This document shows positions 11,751 through 23,858 of a DNA stretch of 64,000 nt, piece by piece. The notes beneath the pieces are model-generated. The model was not told the origin of the DNA, searched no databases, and saw nothing but the letters and a program-made list of their open reading frames with translations. Source of the stretch: Diphasiastrum complanatum (taxonomy: Eukaryota > Streptophyta > Lycopodiopsida > Lycopodiales > Lycopodiaceae); assembly GCA_029204225.1 (NCBI GenBank), contig CM055092.1, positions 77,927,662 to 77,991,661 of the forward strand. The letters are read 5' to 3'. A program made the translations under genes and the position numbers. Position 1 is the first letter of the stretch. Every line of letters begins with the position of its first letter.

Positions 11751-12416
11751 AATAATAATAAAAAAGCTTAAACTTAGATTTAGAAGTTAGACTTAGGAAA
11801 CTTAAGATTAGAAATATTTTATCTTAAGTTTTCCTAAGTTAAGAGATTTGAAGTTCTAAATCCTAAGTTAGAAGTTCTAGAAAGGCTAGAAACAGATTAG
11901 TCCCATAAGTTAGTAGACACTTATGTAAGACCCTCCTTGCCATAAAAGGAGAAATATTTGCATTGTAAACAACACTCTGAGATTATGCTAAATTGCTGTC
12001 TATTGAGAATATCATTCTATTTCTTTGCGTTCCCATTGGAAGCTGCATAGCTTGAGGGAAGGTGCTCGGGCCTCCTCTTGCCTCCTTTCATTGGCTTATT
12101 GTGGCATGTTTTTATTGGTTTATTTAGTTAGTCGCAACTTATCTTTCAAACCCTCTGGGTGTTAATTTAGGTCTTAGTTTAGCAACCTTGCTAGTTGGGT
12201 TTGCCTTAGCAAGGATTTTTATTGTTGTTTCTAATTAGCTTTATTTCCGTCTTGAGCACTAGTTGGGTAAGCCTTAGTGCTCTCATCCTTGTTGATTATT
12301 TTCGTATTTCTGTTGAAGCTTGTTGTAGAAACTTAAAAAGTGGACGAATCTCTACATCCCTATACTACACCCGTAAGTAGATCTAGCCACCGCACGAACT
12401 AGAAATACTTCCAACA
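11751..12416 (+). repeat. Left LTR of the gag-only element
   Basis: The LTR is defined by homology to the inverted copy at 15642-16309. It ends ...CTTCCAACA just before the primer site. The left boundary is where homology starts (AATAATAATAAAAAA); it lacks the usual TG, so it is uncertain by a few bases. Confidence 0.75.
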
Positions 12417-12437
12417 TTGGCGCCATTGCCAAGGACC
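12417..12437 (+). other. Primer-binding site, tRNA-Asp type
   Basis: TGGCGCCATTGCCAAGG follows the LTR end. Plant Athila/Tat-type gypsy elements use a primer site complementary to the tRNA-Asp 3' end (TGGCGCCGTTGCCGGGG). The match has three or four transitions, consistent with ageing. Confidence 0.75.
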
Positions 12438-13221
12438 TTACATCATTAAAAAAATCTTTGCCTCTGGATATGTCCAACTCCAAATCCTTCAAGGCGATAT
12501 CCTCGACACTGTGGTCAATGGGAGTCGACTGAGAAAGTACAATGAACCTTGTTTTTATCTTGATATGTATTAGCTGTTTTCTTTCCTACTGTTTTTCTTC
12601 CTTTTTATTGTCTGCATGCCACTTCGACAACATTTTTGCTGTGCTTTCTTGTTCCACCCATCAAGATACTATCAGATCAGGTATACCAACAGTCTTCTAT
12701 GAGAAAACCACAAAAGTCATTTGTTTCAGAAGAAATTTTTTTACAACATCTCAGATAGAATTCGCTTGACCCTTTTTTTACAGAGCACGATCCATTTTTG
12801 GCCTCCGCGAATTCTATCTCAGATAAAAAAATGTCTAAAAATAAAAAAATGTAGTTTTATTCATGAGATATCCATCCTTAGAATTTGCAAAAAATTCGTT
12901 GCAGTTCAAATTGATCCTCACGATTTCTCTGCTATCTCTGCAAATTCTGATCAAACACATTTTTGCACTGTCAAACGTTTTTTTCTCTTTTGGCATTAAA
13001 AATCCCTTACAAGAATTTGCGGGCCCTCAGAACGTTGCCTCAAAATTCGCGACCATCCTTACCAAATCGTGGACACTGAGGACGAATTCTAGGTGAAGTT
13101 GCGAATTCCTGTCAAAAAAGTCTATATATAGTCCTCCACTTTCTCTCCACGAGTTCATTTTACTCAAGTTCATGCCAAATTTTTTTCAAAATTCTCAGAG
13201 CAATCTAAAATCACTGCTATC
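12438..13221 (+). other. Untranslated leader of the gag-only element
   Basis: Sequence between the primer site and the gag start, matched by the inverted copy at about 15193-15620. It contains short open frames but none is shared convincingly between copies. It may hold packaging signals; this is inference from position. Confidence 0.55.
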
Positions 13222-14796
13222 ATGGCTTCCCACGATTCCTCGCTTAGCTTGCATCGTCATAAACCCCCTCGTCCTTATTCAAGGGATATAATCATGATCT
13301 ATCTTAAGAATTATGCCGAGTAGCTCACACTGGCCAAGGATATCCTCACCAACCTTGGCTTTGATCTGACACTTTTTCGGGACCAGCAGAGCGAGAGCCT
13401 CATCCGAGCAGCCTACTCCACCTATTCGGATGAGTTCCACACTTTCCGGATTACATCCAAGACTGGCAGCTATTCTATTATCAAAGTCTCTCCTGGGGAT
13501 CTCCAGAGCATCGGCTTTCCTAATCTCGGAGAGACAATCCATAGAAAGGGCACCAGCTATGATGCCAAGTACTTCACAAAAATTTTGACAGACGACGGCA
13601 AAACCATTGCCCAAACCAATCACGGGATCACTATTCGCCTCATCACAGATCCCCATCTACGGGCCGCCTCATAGATCCTCGTTAACATAGTCACAGTGGA
13701 TACCACCAAGATGGATCGCATCCCACCGAGTGACCTCTTTTCTCTGACCCTCACCATGGACGATCATACTCAAAATTACAAGTTGTAGCAGAGAAGTTGT
13801 GCGGAGCTCTGAAAGCCCGCAAACCAACTACCAAATGTGGGTATCTCCTCCAAATGTTGGTCACCAAACAATTGGAATCTAGGGCGGCTGCTGCCATCAA
13901 GGAGCTGGATGATATTTATCCAACACAAAAAAGCAAGCCACCTCCCAACCGACAGCAGACGCGGTCTCTCCAGCCCCACCTACTAAGAAGCAGAAAGGGG
14001 AGGCAATCAACACAGAAGTCAATGTCCCACAGGACATTCTATCCAGCGACATCGGGGTGGAATATGCTAGATCCGGAGGGAGCCTTAACCATCTCAGGTC
14101 CCAAAGGAGGTCCTAGAACAGCAGGCGGCCTTACTTCACCAAGCACAACAACGCCAACAAGCAGTAGCAGCAGCAGCAGGCAGCTCCGGAACGGCAAGCA
14201 CTTCCGACTCTGATCCTATGGGCGTGATTATGTCCACACAGGCACTGATTTCCTCTCCATCACTTGCTCTCACACTCCCACCACCACCCCCACCATTTAC
14301 TGCCACCTCCACACCCTCACTAGCTCTCAACATGGGCTTCACTTCCACACTTCCACAAAGGCCCTCACATGTACAAATCTCCACCCTACTGGACTCCACA
14401 GTCAACGTAGATGATTTTGCATTACAATTACTAACTGCACTTCCATCAACCAGTGTCACCACTAACCCAATCCAACAATCTCTGCCACGTAGTATCTCCC
14501 CACCCCTCAATCCACAATCACCCCCACCTACCTTTCGTACACCTCCGTCTAGCCCTGCTCCTGATTTTCTACCATTTAATCCAATGTCGTATCCTAACTA
14601 CACACGCACCCTCCCTGACATTGGTCCTTGGGAGCAGCTACCCCTTGCAGCCCAAAAAGCGGTATGGTTGGTGAATGAGCTCCAATACAATCTATTCGGC
14701 ACCCTAGGGGGATAGTATACTATGCGGCAATTCGACGATGGTGCTATGGCGGGCCTTCAGAAAGAAAAAGCAAGGCTAGAGGAAGAAAACAAACAA
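13222..14796 (+). pseudogene. Gag-like polyprotein, N-terminal and middle part, left copy
   Basis: The ATG at 13222 opens a frame (MASHDSSLSLHRHKPPRP...) with an in-frame TAG near 13321 and another near 13672. A frameshift near 13785 follows. The frame then continues through EKLCGALKARKPTTKCGYLL, a lysine-poor low-complexity stretch, a proline run (LPPPPPPF) and WEQLPLAAQKAVWLVNELQ, to a TAG at 14713. Beyond it the frame stays open as MRQFDDGAMAGLQKEKARLEEENKQ-type coiled coil to the inversion junction at 14796. There is no zinc knuckle, protease or RT. The role as a particle structural protein is inferred from position after the leader and the coiled-coil, proline-rich make-up. I cannot place it in a named gag family. 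Confidence 0.6.
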
Positions 14797-15192
14797 CGTT
14801 TGGGCAATGGTTTTGCCGTCATCTGTCAAATATTTTGTGAAGTACTTGGCACCATAGCTGGTGCCCTTTCCATGGATTGTCTCTCCGAGATTAGGAAAGC
14901 CGATGCTCTGGAGATCCCCAGGAGAGACTTTGATAATAGAATAGCTGCCAGTCTTGGATGTAATCCGGAAAGTTTAGAACTCATCCGAATAGGTGGAGTA
15001 GGCTGCTCGGATGAGGCTCTCGCTCTGCTGGTCCCGAAAAAGTGTCAGATCAAAGCCAAGGTTGGTGAGGATATCCTTGGCCAGTGTGAGCTACTCGACG
15101 TAATTCTTAAGATAGATCATGACTATATCCCCTGAATAAGGACAAGGGGGTTTACGGTGATGCAAGCTAAGCAAGGAATTGCGGGAAGCCAT
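14797..15192 (-). pseudogene. Gag-like polyprotein N-part, inverted copy
   Basis: This is the reverse complement of 13222-13615 with few changes, starting from ATG at 15192. It keeps the same in-frame TAG after the NYVE codons as the left copy (NYAE). It ends abruptly at the inversion junction, fused to the left mid-part. Confidence 0.72.
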
Positions 15193-15620
15193 GATAGCAG
15201 TGATTTTAGATTGCTTTGAGAATTTTGAAAATTTTGAAAAAAATTTGGCATGAACTCGAGAGCAACAATCTAATATGAACTCGTGGAGAAAAGGTGGAGG
15301 ACTATATATAGACATTTGTGAAAAAATTTCTTCTGAAACAAATGACTTTTGTGGTTTTCTCATAGAAGACTGTTGGTACCTGATTTGATAGTATCTTGAT
15401 GGGTGGAACAAAAAAGCACAACAAAAATGTTGTCAAAATGGCATGCAGACAATAAAAAGAAAGAAAAACAGTAGGAAAGAGAATAGCTAATACATATCAA
15501 GATAAAAACAGGGTTCATTGTACTTTCTCAGTCGACTCCCATTGACCACAGTGTCGAGGATATCGTTGAAGGGTTTGGAGTTGGACATATCCAGAGGCAA
15601 AGATTTTTTTAATGACGTAA

Positions 15621-15641
15621 GGTCCTTGGCAACGACGCCAA
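15621..15641 (-). other. Primer-binding site of the inverted copy, tRNA-Asp type
   Basis: On the minus strand, TGGCGTCGTTGCCAAGG directly follows the LTR end. It differs from the left copy at two positions and keeps the GTTGCC expected of the tRNA-Asp complement. Confidence 0.72.
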
Positions 15642-16309
15642 TGTTGGAAGTATTTCTAGTCCGTGCAGTGGCTAGATCTACTTACGGGTATAGTATAGGG
15701 ATGTAGAGATTCGTCCACTTTTTAAGTTTCTACAACAAGCTTCAACGGAAATATGAAAATAATCAACAAGGATGAGAGCACTAAGGCTTACCCAACTAGT
15801 GCTCAAAACGAAATAAAGCTAATTAGAAACAACAATAAAAATCCTTGCTAAGGCAAACCCAACTAGCAAGGTTGCTAAACTAAGACCTGAATTAACACCC
15901 ATAGGGTTTGAAAGATAAGTTGCGGCTAACTAAATAAACCAATAAAAACATGCCACAATAAACCAATGAAAGGAGGCAAGAGGAGGCCCGAGCACCTTCC
16001 CTCAAGCTATGCAGCTTCCAATGGGAACACAAAGAAATAGAATGATATTCTCAATAGACAGCAATTTAGCATAATCTCAGAGTGCTGTTTACAATGCAAA
16101 TACCTCTCCTTTTATGGCAAGGAGGGTCTTCCATAAGTGTCTACTAACTTATAGGACTAATCTGTTTCTAGCCTTTCTAGAACTTCTAACTTAGGATTTA
16201 GAACTTCAAATCTCTTAACTTAGGAAAACTTAAGATAAAATATTTCTAATCTTAAGTTTCCTAAGTCTAACTTCTAAATCTAAGTTTAAGTTTTTTTATT
16301 ATTATTCTT
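15642..16309 (-). repeat. Inverted LTR of the gag-only element
   Basis: Reverse complement of 11751-12416, high identity across its length, ending ACA on the minus strand. It lies between gag C-part and the primer site, as expected for the shared middle LTR of a tandem. Confidence 0.82.
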
Positions 16310-17361
16310 GACCTTGGTGGTAGGAAACGGTTCTCGCCTCGCTACTGTATAGTAATAAGGATTGGTGCGCATGTAGGAGGGAGCTTCGAGATATCGTGCC
16401 ATTGAGGTCTTACTTTGCAGGAAGTGCTGATGACGCCAGAGAGGTTGTGGATCCAGGAGTTTGACTGCTGCTTTATGTGTCTGACACTGGTCCAAATCTG
16501 GTAGTATGTAGCCACCTCGCTCTTTCGTTGTTGGATACTTCTTTGCAAACTCCTGAGAGACGCGCAACTCCTTGCTTGGTTCTGTGGGTGTGATTATGTG
16601 TCGGATTGTTGGTGCTTCAGAGGCAGTCTCGTGTTTGGTTTGTGGAGCGGGTTCAGGAGAGAGAGGAGACGAGGGGTTAGCTTCTGCAATTCTTTGTGAG
16701 TTAGGAGAAAATTGTCGTGGAATGAAGGTGGGGTTAGTGGTGTCGAGAGGGTTAGAAGCGGTGGAAGGAAAAAGATAATGTTGGGAGCTGGTACCCCCAG
16801 AGCCCGACGGATTGGTTGGTATTTGAGCTCCTTGTCCCAGGGGTTGGCCTTGAAATGCGAAGCCTTGAGTTGCAGGAGGAGGCTGTTGGAATCCTGCTAC
16901 ATCTCCACCATCTGGTCCATCAAAGTGGTGCCCCGAATCATGGAATTGGGCATGCTCTACATGAACCGACGGAGTCGACTGGGCAGCAGCCTTTAAGCGT
17001 TCTTCCAAGGTGGCTATGTGCTGGTTTAGGGCCTCGACGGATGCAATGTATGATTGTTGTAATTTTGAGTGTTGCTCCATCGTGGCTTTCAGCTTTTGGG
17101 CCAACGTTTGATAGGCCACCACTGGAATGGCAGTTCCCTCAGGAATAGCTAGTGGTGCGAAGTCATTGAAGTCCACCATTTCCAACTGTTCCTTCATAGT
17201 GGAATGTGCTGCTTGTGAATCTGCTATAGCCTCATCCTTTTCGGCTTTGAGGGTATCGATGGTTTGCTGCATGTTGGATACCTTCAGTTGGAGTTGGTCC
17301 TGGAGGTGGAGTAGCATCTACTGTTGTTGTTGATTGTAATTTGTTAGGTTCTGAATCTGCA
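16310..17361 (-). pseudogene. Gag-like polyprotein, C-terminal part
   Basis: Open on the minus strand from 17361, apart from one TAG after a glutamine run (QQQQ), to a stop at 16286 in the LTR. The first 120 residues after the stop form a heptad-like coiled coil (LQLKVSNMQQTIDTLKAEKD). A glycine/proline/glutamine-rich linker follows, then a basic C-terminus (SKTSMARYLEAPSYMRTNPYY). It joins in frame style to the EEENKQ end of the mid-part once the inversion is undone. No cysteine knuckle or enzyme motif is visible. Confidence 0.65.
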
Positions 17362-18490
17362 GCCTCATCACAGATCCCCATCTACGGGTCGCCTCAGAGA
17401 TCCTCATCACCATGGTCGCAATGCATACCACCAAGATGGACGATCCCACTCAAAATTACAAGTGGGCTGAGAAGGTAGCAGAGAAGCTATGCAGAGCTCT
17501 GAAAGCTTGCAAACCAACTACCAAATGTGGGTATCTCCTCCACATGTTGGTCACCAAACAATTGGGATCTAGGGCAGCTGTTGCCATCAAGGAGCTGGAT
17601 GATATTTATCCAAGCACAAAAAAGTGAGCCACCCCCCAACCGACAACAGACCCGGTCTCACCAGCCCCACCTACCAAGAAGCATAAAGGGAAGGCAATCA
17701 GCACAAAAGCCGATGTCCCACATGACATTCTATCCAGTGACATCGGGGTGGAATATGCTGAATTCAAAGAGAGCCTTAAACCATCTCAGGTCCCAAAGGA
17801 GGTCCTAGAGCAGCAGGCGGCCTTACTTCACCAGGCCCAACAACGTCGACAAGCAGTAGCAACAGCAGCAGGCAGCTCCGGAACGGCAGGCACTTCAGGC
17901 TCTGATCCTATGGGCGTGATCCCGTCCACACAGGCAATCTCCTCTCCATCACTTGCTCTCACACTCCCACCACCACCCCCACCATTTACTGCCACCTTTA
18001 CACCCTCACTAACTCTCAACACGGGCTTCACTTCCACACTTTCACAAAAGCCCTCACCTGTACAAATCTCCACCCTACTTGACTCCACAGTCAACGTAGA
18101 TAATTTTGCATTACAATTACTAACTGCACTTCCATCAACCAGTGTCACCACTAACCCAATCCAACAATCTCCGCCACGTAGTATCTCCCCACCCCTCAAT
18201 CCACAATCACCCCCACCTACCTTTCATACACCTCCGTCTAGCCCTGCTCCTGATTTTCTACCATTTAACCCAATGTCGTATCTAAACTACACACGCACCC
18301 TCCCTGACATTGGTCCTTGGGAGCAGCTACCCCTTGCAGCCCAAAAAGCGGTATGGTTGGTGAATGAGCTCCAATACAATCTATTCGGCACCCTAGGGGG
18401 ATAGTATACTATGCGGCAATTCGACGATGGTGCTATGGCGGGCCTTCAGAAAGAAAAAGCAAGGCTGGAGGAGGGAAATAAGCAACAAGG
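17362..18490 (+). pseudogene. Gag-like polyprotein middle part, right copy
   Basis: Direct near-identical copy of about 13637-14796. It keeps KWAEKVAEKLCRALK, the proline run and the TAG after FGTLGG (18402), and adds a TGA near 17625. Here the mid-part reads further in one frame than in the left copy (17748-18404). It ends at 18490, where homology stops without an LTR. Confidence 0.7.
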
Positions 18491-18751
18491 TAGACCCTAA
18501 ACCCATTAACTCACATGCTTTTAGTTATTTACTACCTTTGCAGCATTTGTTAAAAAATGAGAATTTTCTTGGAACATGAAGCCGTACATCTATCTTCACT
18601 GACATTATCTCCAAAAAAAATGGGATTGAAGTCAAACTATGTCTATTATTTTCACTTACTTGACCATAAATGAGACTCTATTTTGGCTAAATAACAATCA
18701 TTTGAAAGCATTGCAAGACTCAATTTCATTCAGAGTTGCAATAATCAATTT

Positions 18752-19515
18752 TTATTCAGAATTAGAAGAATCAATTTCATCAGCGACAACATCTTGCAAT
18801 TCATCTCCTCTTAGATGATTTTCATCATCACTCTCATTTTCAAAAACTATTTCATCATCCTGACTATTAGAATTTCTATTTTCAACATCTATGGAAGTGG
18901 GTGCTTCAAGTATGGTTTGAAGATTTATTACATCTCTAGGTAGCTCAATCTCATAGTTAAAATGAAGGTTTTCCATTTCATTCTCAGCATTTGCACCCTC
19001 AAATACTCATCGTGAACGTGGTTTAACTTGAGCTACAAACCACCATATCTTGTTTAGTTGATCTGGTTGAAAAAACACCTGCAAAAATCACGATTTTAGA
19101 ACATATCGAAAACTCAAATACTGAAGTCAATTGCAATAAAATGAAAAACATTATAGCATAGCATGTGCACCTGCTCACAGTGACGAGGCAACACCAATGT
19201 GTCAAAGGACTCCATGCTCAATGTTTTTGATGAATCAATCGCAAAAAATCCACTTGGATCCGATTTTACGGTTGCATTTGGCCCTCTACAAACTACCTTG
19301 AACCATTTCAAATCAAATAAAAAATAGTGTCCACTTTCACCAAATGACACATCATAAATATTTTGTATAGTTCCTATGTATTCTATATCTCCTGAAATGG
19401 GATTCTGATCTTGTGCACTGCTTTGACTTTCTTGTTGGAAAGATGCTATTACACCACAATCGTGTGTGCATCTCTTGTTATCAGTCCTTAATAACAACAA
19501 CAATAGATGAGTCAT
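18752..19515 (-). pseudogene. CACTA (En/Spm) transposon protein, DUF4216-like part
   Basis: Two minus-strand exon-like pieces. The first (19515-19114) contains CGVIASFQQES, ISGDIEYIGTIQNIYDVSF and DTLVLPRHCEQV, the pattern of the DUF4216 domain found in plant CACTA elements. The second (from about 19085) contains VFFQPDQLNKIWWFVAQVKP, then after one stop an acidic tail ending EIDSSNSE at 18752. The gap between them looks like an intron. A homologous pair lies at 49190-48920. This is the 3' end of a CACTA gene; its transposase part is not adjacent. Confidence 0.72.
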
Positions 19516-19519
19516 TAAT

Positions 19520-19946
19520 CAATGGTAGCGTGAGTCAGAGTTCTTCCGTGAGCTCCCTTGTATTAGACCATCTGATTCCATAGGATCAAAGATCTTTATA
19601 GAGATTGAAAGTGTGGTGATTCTCTATTTTCTTTATGTGTGTTTTCACTGACGAATGCTTTTTGATAATTTCTTTCACTTGTACTAATACTCATTCCATG
19701 GCTAGGTCGGAATATCTATTTCAAATGAAGCATGACTGTCATAGACGCCTAACTATTTTGCTCCCTTCATGGTTGTCTTTGACACCTACAAAGATATTCC
19801 TCTGATTGATCTAAGTAAAAGTCTAAATTAATAGTTGGTAAAGATCATGTCATAATTTAACGTTGAGTTTTTTCGTATTCATAGTTGATAAAATAATTTG
19901 CTAAACAAATATTCCTTTATACAAACCCAACAAGTGGTATCAGAGC
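19520..19946 (+). repeat. Copia 5' LTR end and tRNA-Met primer site
   Basis: TGGTATCAGAGC (19935-19946), the initiator tRNA-Met primer site, follows AAACCCAACA. The upstream 400 bp should be the LTR, but its left boundary is not resolved. The gag gene starts 60 bp downstream. Confidence 0.7.
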
Positions 19947-20005
19947 CATAGGTCCAAACTGTTTATATATTCACAACTATTTTACAATTTCTTAGATCAT
20001 TCATT

Positions 20006-20640
20006 ATGAAAGGTACATCTTCTAAGATCCGCTTGATCACTAAGTTCAACGGTGATGACTTCCACATGTGGAAATTCAAAATGAAGATGATACCCATTGA
20101 AAAAGAACTTTGGAAATACGTCAATGGTTCAATTGCCAGACCAACTGAACCTAACATGCTGATCGCTTGGGAAGCTAAGGATGGCAAAGCACTTGCCATT
20201 GTATCTCTGAATCTTAAGGATGCACAAATAGTTCATGTAGCAAATTGTTCCATTTCTAAAAAAGCATGAGACATTCTTTCTGGTCTCTATGAAGCGATAA
20301 ATGTATTGACTTGTCTCTCCTTGAGAAAGAAGTTCATGTCACTCAAGATGAGCGAAGGAACCTTAGTGACTGATCATCTGAATGAATTCAAATAACTGCT
20401 TAATTAGCTAGCTATAGTAGGTTTACCATTGGAAGACGAATTTCAAGATGTCTAATGGTGATTCTCTTCATAGTCACATTAACTAGTTTAAGTATCTCTT
20501 GCAACAGATGGCCGCTGTCGGGTCAGTCATAGACGATCAAGACGCAATTATGACATTGCTTTCAAGCTTGTCCTCTACATATGAAAATTGGGTGATGATC
20601 ATATCGACACACTCAGATTTAACTCTTTTGGGGATTGTTT
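20006..20640 (+). pseudogene. Copia gag remnant (UBN2-type)
   Basis: ATG at 20006 opens an 87-codon frame: ITKFNGDDFHMWKFKMKM, ELWKYVNGSI, AWEAKDGKALAIVSLNL. After a TGA it goes on as DILSGLYEA, LSLRKKFMSLKMSEG and DHLNEFK. Later frames carry MTLLSSLSSTYENWV. This is the normal order of copia gag. It breaks off near 20640 with no zinc knuckle. Confidence 0.88.
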
Positions 20641-20882
20641 TGCAACAATTTCCCTTTCACCTTCCTCCAATCCCTTTTGGAGCACCATCCAAGCTTCGTG
20701 GGATTCTTGGGATTCCTCACGGCTCTTCTCATCAATTGTTTTTGTTTCAAATCCAAAGGCACATTGTATTCAAGGCCCAAGTCCTACTAAAAACATTGGA
20801 TTGAGGGAATTCAGAATACAAAGTCTCTATTATTTCATTTTCGTCTTCAAGTGATTGGGAGGACCAATCGATCATGTAATCT

Positions 20883-21128
20883 TTACCAAAAACCACGTGG
20901 ATTAAAATCATAATACACACTACACGATTCTTGGGAAGGGGCACCTTCATAAGCTCTTCTCTCGGATGATTCACCCCAAGAAGATAACACAAGATTTTTG
21001 ATTCTCTCTCTTTGTTGAGGAGATAGATTCTCAAACCACTCTTGATTATATTCTTCGGGCTCCTCATGAGCTCTTCTCCTAGATGGTCTCCCACTTGACC
21101 TTCCACTTGACCTACCACTTGAAGACAT
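20883..21128 (-). CDS. Hypothetical 81-residue Ser/Arg-rich protein
   Basis: I do not recognise this product. ATG at 21128 opens MSSSGRSSGRSSGRPSRRRAH, then an acidic stretch with FENLSPQQRERIKNLVLSSW, and stops at 20883. Another frame remains open to 20747, so it may be frameshifted. About 290 bp upstream (21129-21420) is pyrimidine-rich on the coding strand, with repeated TTGCTTGC and TTGATC motifs, resembling an element leader. The Ser/Arg start resembles some retroelement gag N-termini, but no diagnostic motif is present. Confidence 0.35.
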   Translation of the reverse strand: MSSSGRSSGRSSGRPSRRRAHEEPEEYNQEWFENLSPQQRERIKNLVLSSWGESSERRAYEGAPSQESCSVYYDFNPRGFW

Positions 21129-21428
21129 TGTATCAAAGAAAAACTTTAAAAGTTAGAAAGTAGTGGAGAATGGGAGTGAAAGAGTATTGAAGACTTTTAG
21201 ATTAGAAGAGTAAGCAATGAATAGAAAGCAATAGATTAATAGTAAGCAAGAACAAACAAGATCAATAGAGCAAGCAAAATCAAAAGCAAGATCACTAGCA
21301 ATGAAGAGCAACCAAAAGCAAGCAAGCAAGATCTATAGAGCTTAGAAGAGCAATAGCAAGCAAGAGCACTAAACACTAGACTAGAAAACCTATAAAACTT
21401 GAAAGCAAAAGAAGAGGAGCAAGAACGC

Positions 21429-22700
21429 TCATGGAAATGCTATTTTATTGGCATTCAAGTTTCGCATGGATTATCCACGCAGAAGTTATCCACGCGTGGA
21501 TGTTCCACGCGTTTTTTTTCCTCTCTTGGCACGTGAGAGGGTCCCCCACATGGGCTTGCATGCTTCAAATGTCATTCAATATTCTCATAATCTTTTCTAG
21601 ATTTTATGAGAATATTTTATTGTAGGATTTTACATAAAATATATTTTTTAGTATATTGAAATGTAAAAAAATCAATTCAAAGATAATTATGGTAGTATTT
21701 ACTTGTTAAAACTAGTTTTATATTGCTATAAATTTTATTTTTCTTGAGATTTGACATACAAGACAAAATCATGAGATAAGAAATAGTACATATTATTATT
21801 AAACAAGTAATTTGACAAGTTTTTTAAGATTTTATGACATAATATTATGTCAAATTGGTGATGTCATAAAACCTTTAGTTTATTAATAATCTAGGTGTCA
21901 TAGATTTGATATAATTTGATGACATAATTACATGGCCAAATAATTTTTTTTTGCTTTTGTCATGTGGCCTCTTAAATGGTTGCATGGGGTCCTTTAGATT
22001 CATGATCAAAAGCATTTATGTTATACTGAGGACCTTAGTGATATGTGACCTATATGATAAATCTTTTTAATTGTTGGTGTGTGACCTATATAACCTTATA
22101 TGAAATCATAGTATTTAGTTGAAATATCATTTAGCATTGTAATAAAGATGTTGATCAATGGTGTGTTATCTAGTATATGATTTCTTGCATACAAAGCAAC
22201 CATAGATAGAAAGGGCGAATGCATATTGCTCGTCATGAGATACCATGGCACACTAGGCCAATCCAAAGAGATTTACCTTTAACTAACTCGAGCCAAGTAT
22301 TAATTAATCAAATGAGTGATTGAGTGGGCAATGAATCAATTGAGTATATGACTGATTGTTTGATTTTGATAATTCCATCTTGAAAGAAAGATCGAGTGAG
22401 ATCATCACTCATCTTAGACAAGAGTTTAAACTGAGAGCTTCGAACATTGACTACTATGTGGTCTTTAAATTAGTTGAGATAGGCCTGCATGCACTATCTA
22501 CTGATGTCTAACATTTGTCAGTATGAACCTCATTTTGATTGCTCGTCATGTGTTGCCCCACCCAAGCAATTTTCTTGATAGCAATGTTACTAGAATATTA
22601 GATTTACATTAAGCATAAGTAGAATATACATGGATTAGGTGTTGGCATGTCTTTAACAAATTTTGTTATAGTTGTTCAGAACATACGATCTCATAATGAT
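21429..22700. other. Non-coding stretch, nothing recognised apart from a short palindrome
   Basis: AT-rich DNA. A perfect 14-bp palindrome ATCCACGCGTGGAT lies at 21489-21502, inside repeated ATCCACGC words. No gene, RNA or large repeat was recognised. Confidence 0.5.
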
Positions 22701-23281
22701 TACTTATGATGTGGTATAGAGTAGCTAGCTACAGTGTGTATATGTCATCGACGATGTCATCATCATCAAATAGCAATTCATCTCATGATCGCAGCAACAA
22801 GTATATATTGTTATTGATATTAACATCAATTGCACTTTATTTGTTATTTGAATATGAGTGTATAATTTTTCTTGCAAATTTATTCTTACAATGACATTTG
22901 ATTGGAATTATGAATTCTAGGGAAATTATCGTACCTTCACGTGATTTAGAGAAAGAAAAAAGAATTGAGCTCTATCACAGAAAAAAGGAGCAATCAAGAC
23001 TAAAGTACAATGAACAACTATTGACTGGTTCATCTTCACGCTCTTCCATCAGTCGACGTAGACCGCCTATTGATCCATCACATGTATGTATATTGATTTA
23101 TGTCATAATTTTTTTATTTGTAATAGTGATGCAATCCGATTTGCTCTTTGGATATAGTATATGGCTCTTTGGAAACCCAAGGCACCACTCCATCACAAAT
23201 GAAGGTTGAAAATGCACTAAATGTACAAAGACTATTTTGTCAATTTTTGTCACATGTTAGAATTTGTCAATTTTCACTTGA

Positions 23282-23500
23282 ATGACACTGAAAGAATTTG
23301 TGCAATTTGCAATTGAATTATTGGGCCAGTTTCAACCAGAATATGATGAGAGGGTACCATGTACATGCACACAATGCAAAGGCCTTAGGATTCGGACAAG
23401 GAGGATTGTCAACGATCATATTTGGGCCAATGGAGTGCACACAGAGAATCCAAGAGTACGAGAGGTAAACTCTTTAAAGTGTTTTTCGGAAATGCTTTAA
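23282..23500 (+). pseudogene. CACTA transposase-associated N-terminal domain
   Basis: The product shows EFVQFAIELLGQFQP, then PCTCTQCKGLRIRTRRIVNDHIW, the Cys-pair and histidine pattern of the transposase-associated domain that starts plant CACTA transposases. A frameshift or intron follows, and the TNP2 body resumes only at 25.87 kb. Confidence 0.65.
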
Positions 23501-23578
23501 TCTTTGACCCTTATGACACTCTAAGTATAGTTTGGCCAATAAATATTGAGCGATAGGATGAGTGCCACGATACTTTGA

Positions 23579-23858
<280 letters not shown>

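Larger units (their letters stand above)
11751..18490. mobile_element. Gag-only LTR retroelement in tandem form with inverted middle
   Basis: Order on the + strand: LTR (11751-12416, +), primer site, leader, gag N-part and mid-part (+, to 14796). An inverted block 14797-17361 then carries, read on the minus strand, gag C-part, LTR, primer site, leader and gag N-part. A second gag mid-part follows (+, 17362-18490). Flipping the block restores gag-C, LTR, gag-N and gag-mid in one orientation: a classic LTR-internal-LTR-internal tandem. The flipped gag N-part stops at the equivalent of 13615 and the right mid-part resumes at 13637, so only about 21 bp were lost. The gag C-part runs into the LTR, leaving no room for pol, so the element was non-autonomous. 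Confidence 0.82.

Noticed and set aside
13279-13656. Minus-strand frame with MDCLSEIRKADALEIPRRD, also seen on the plus strand at 14810-15135
   Set aside because: It is the antisense of the gag-like N-part; the two copies agree only because the DNA is duplicated and inverted.
16712-17148. Plus-strand frames across the gag C-part
   Set aside because: Antisense of the longer minus-strand coiled-coil frame.
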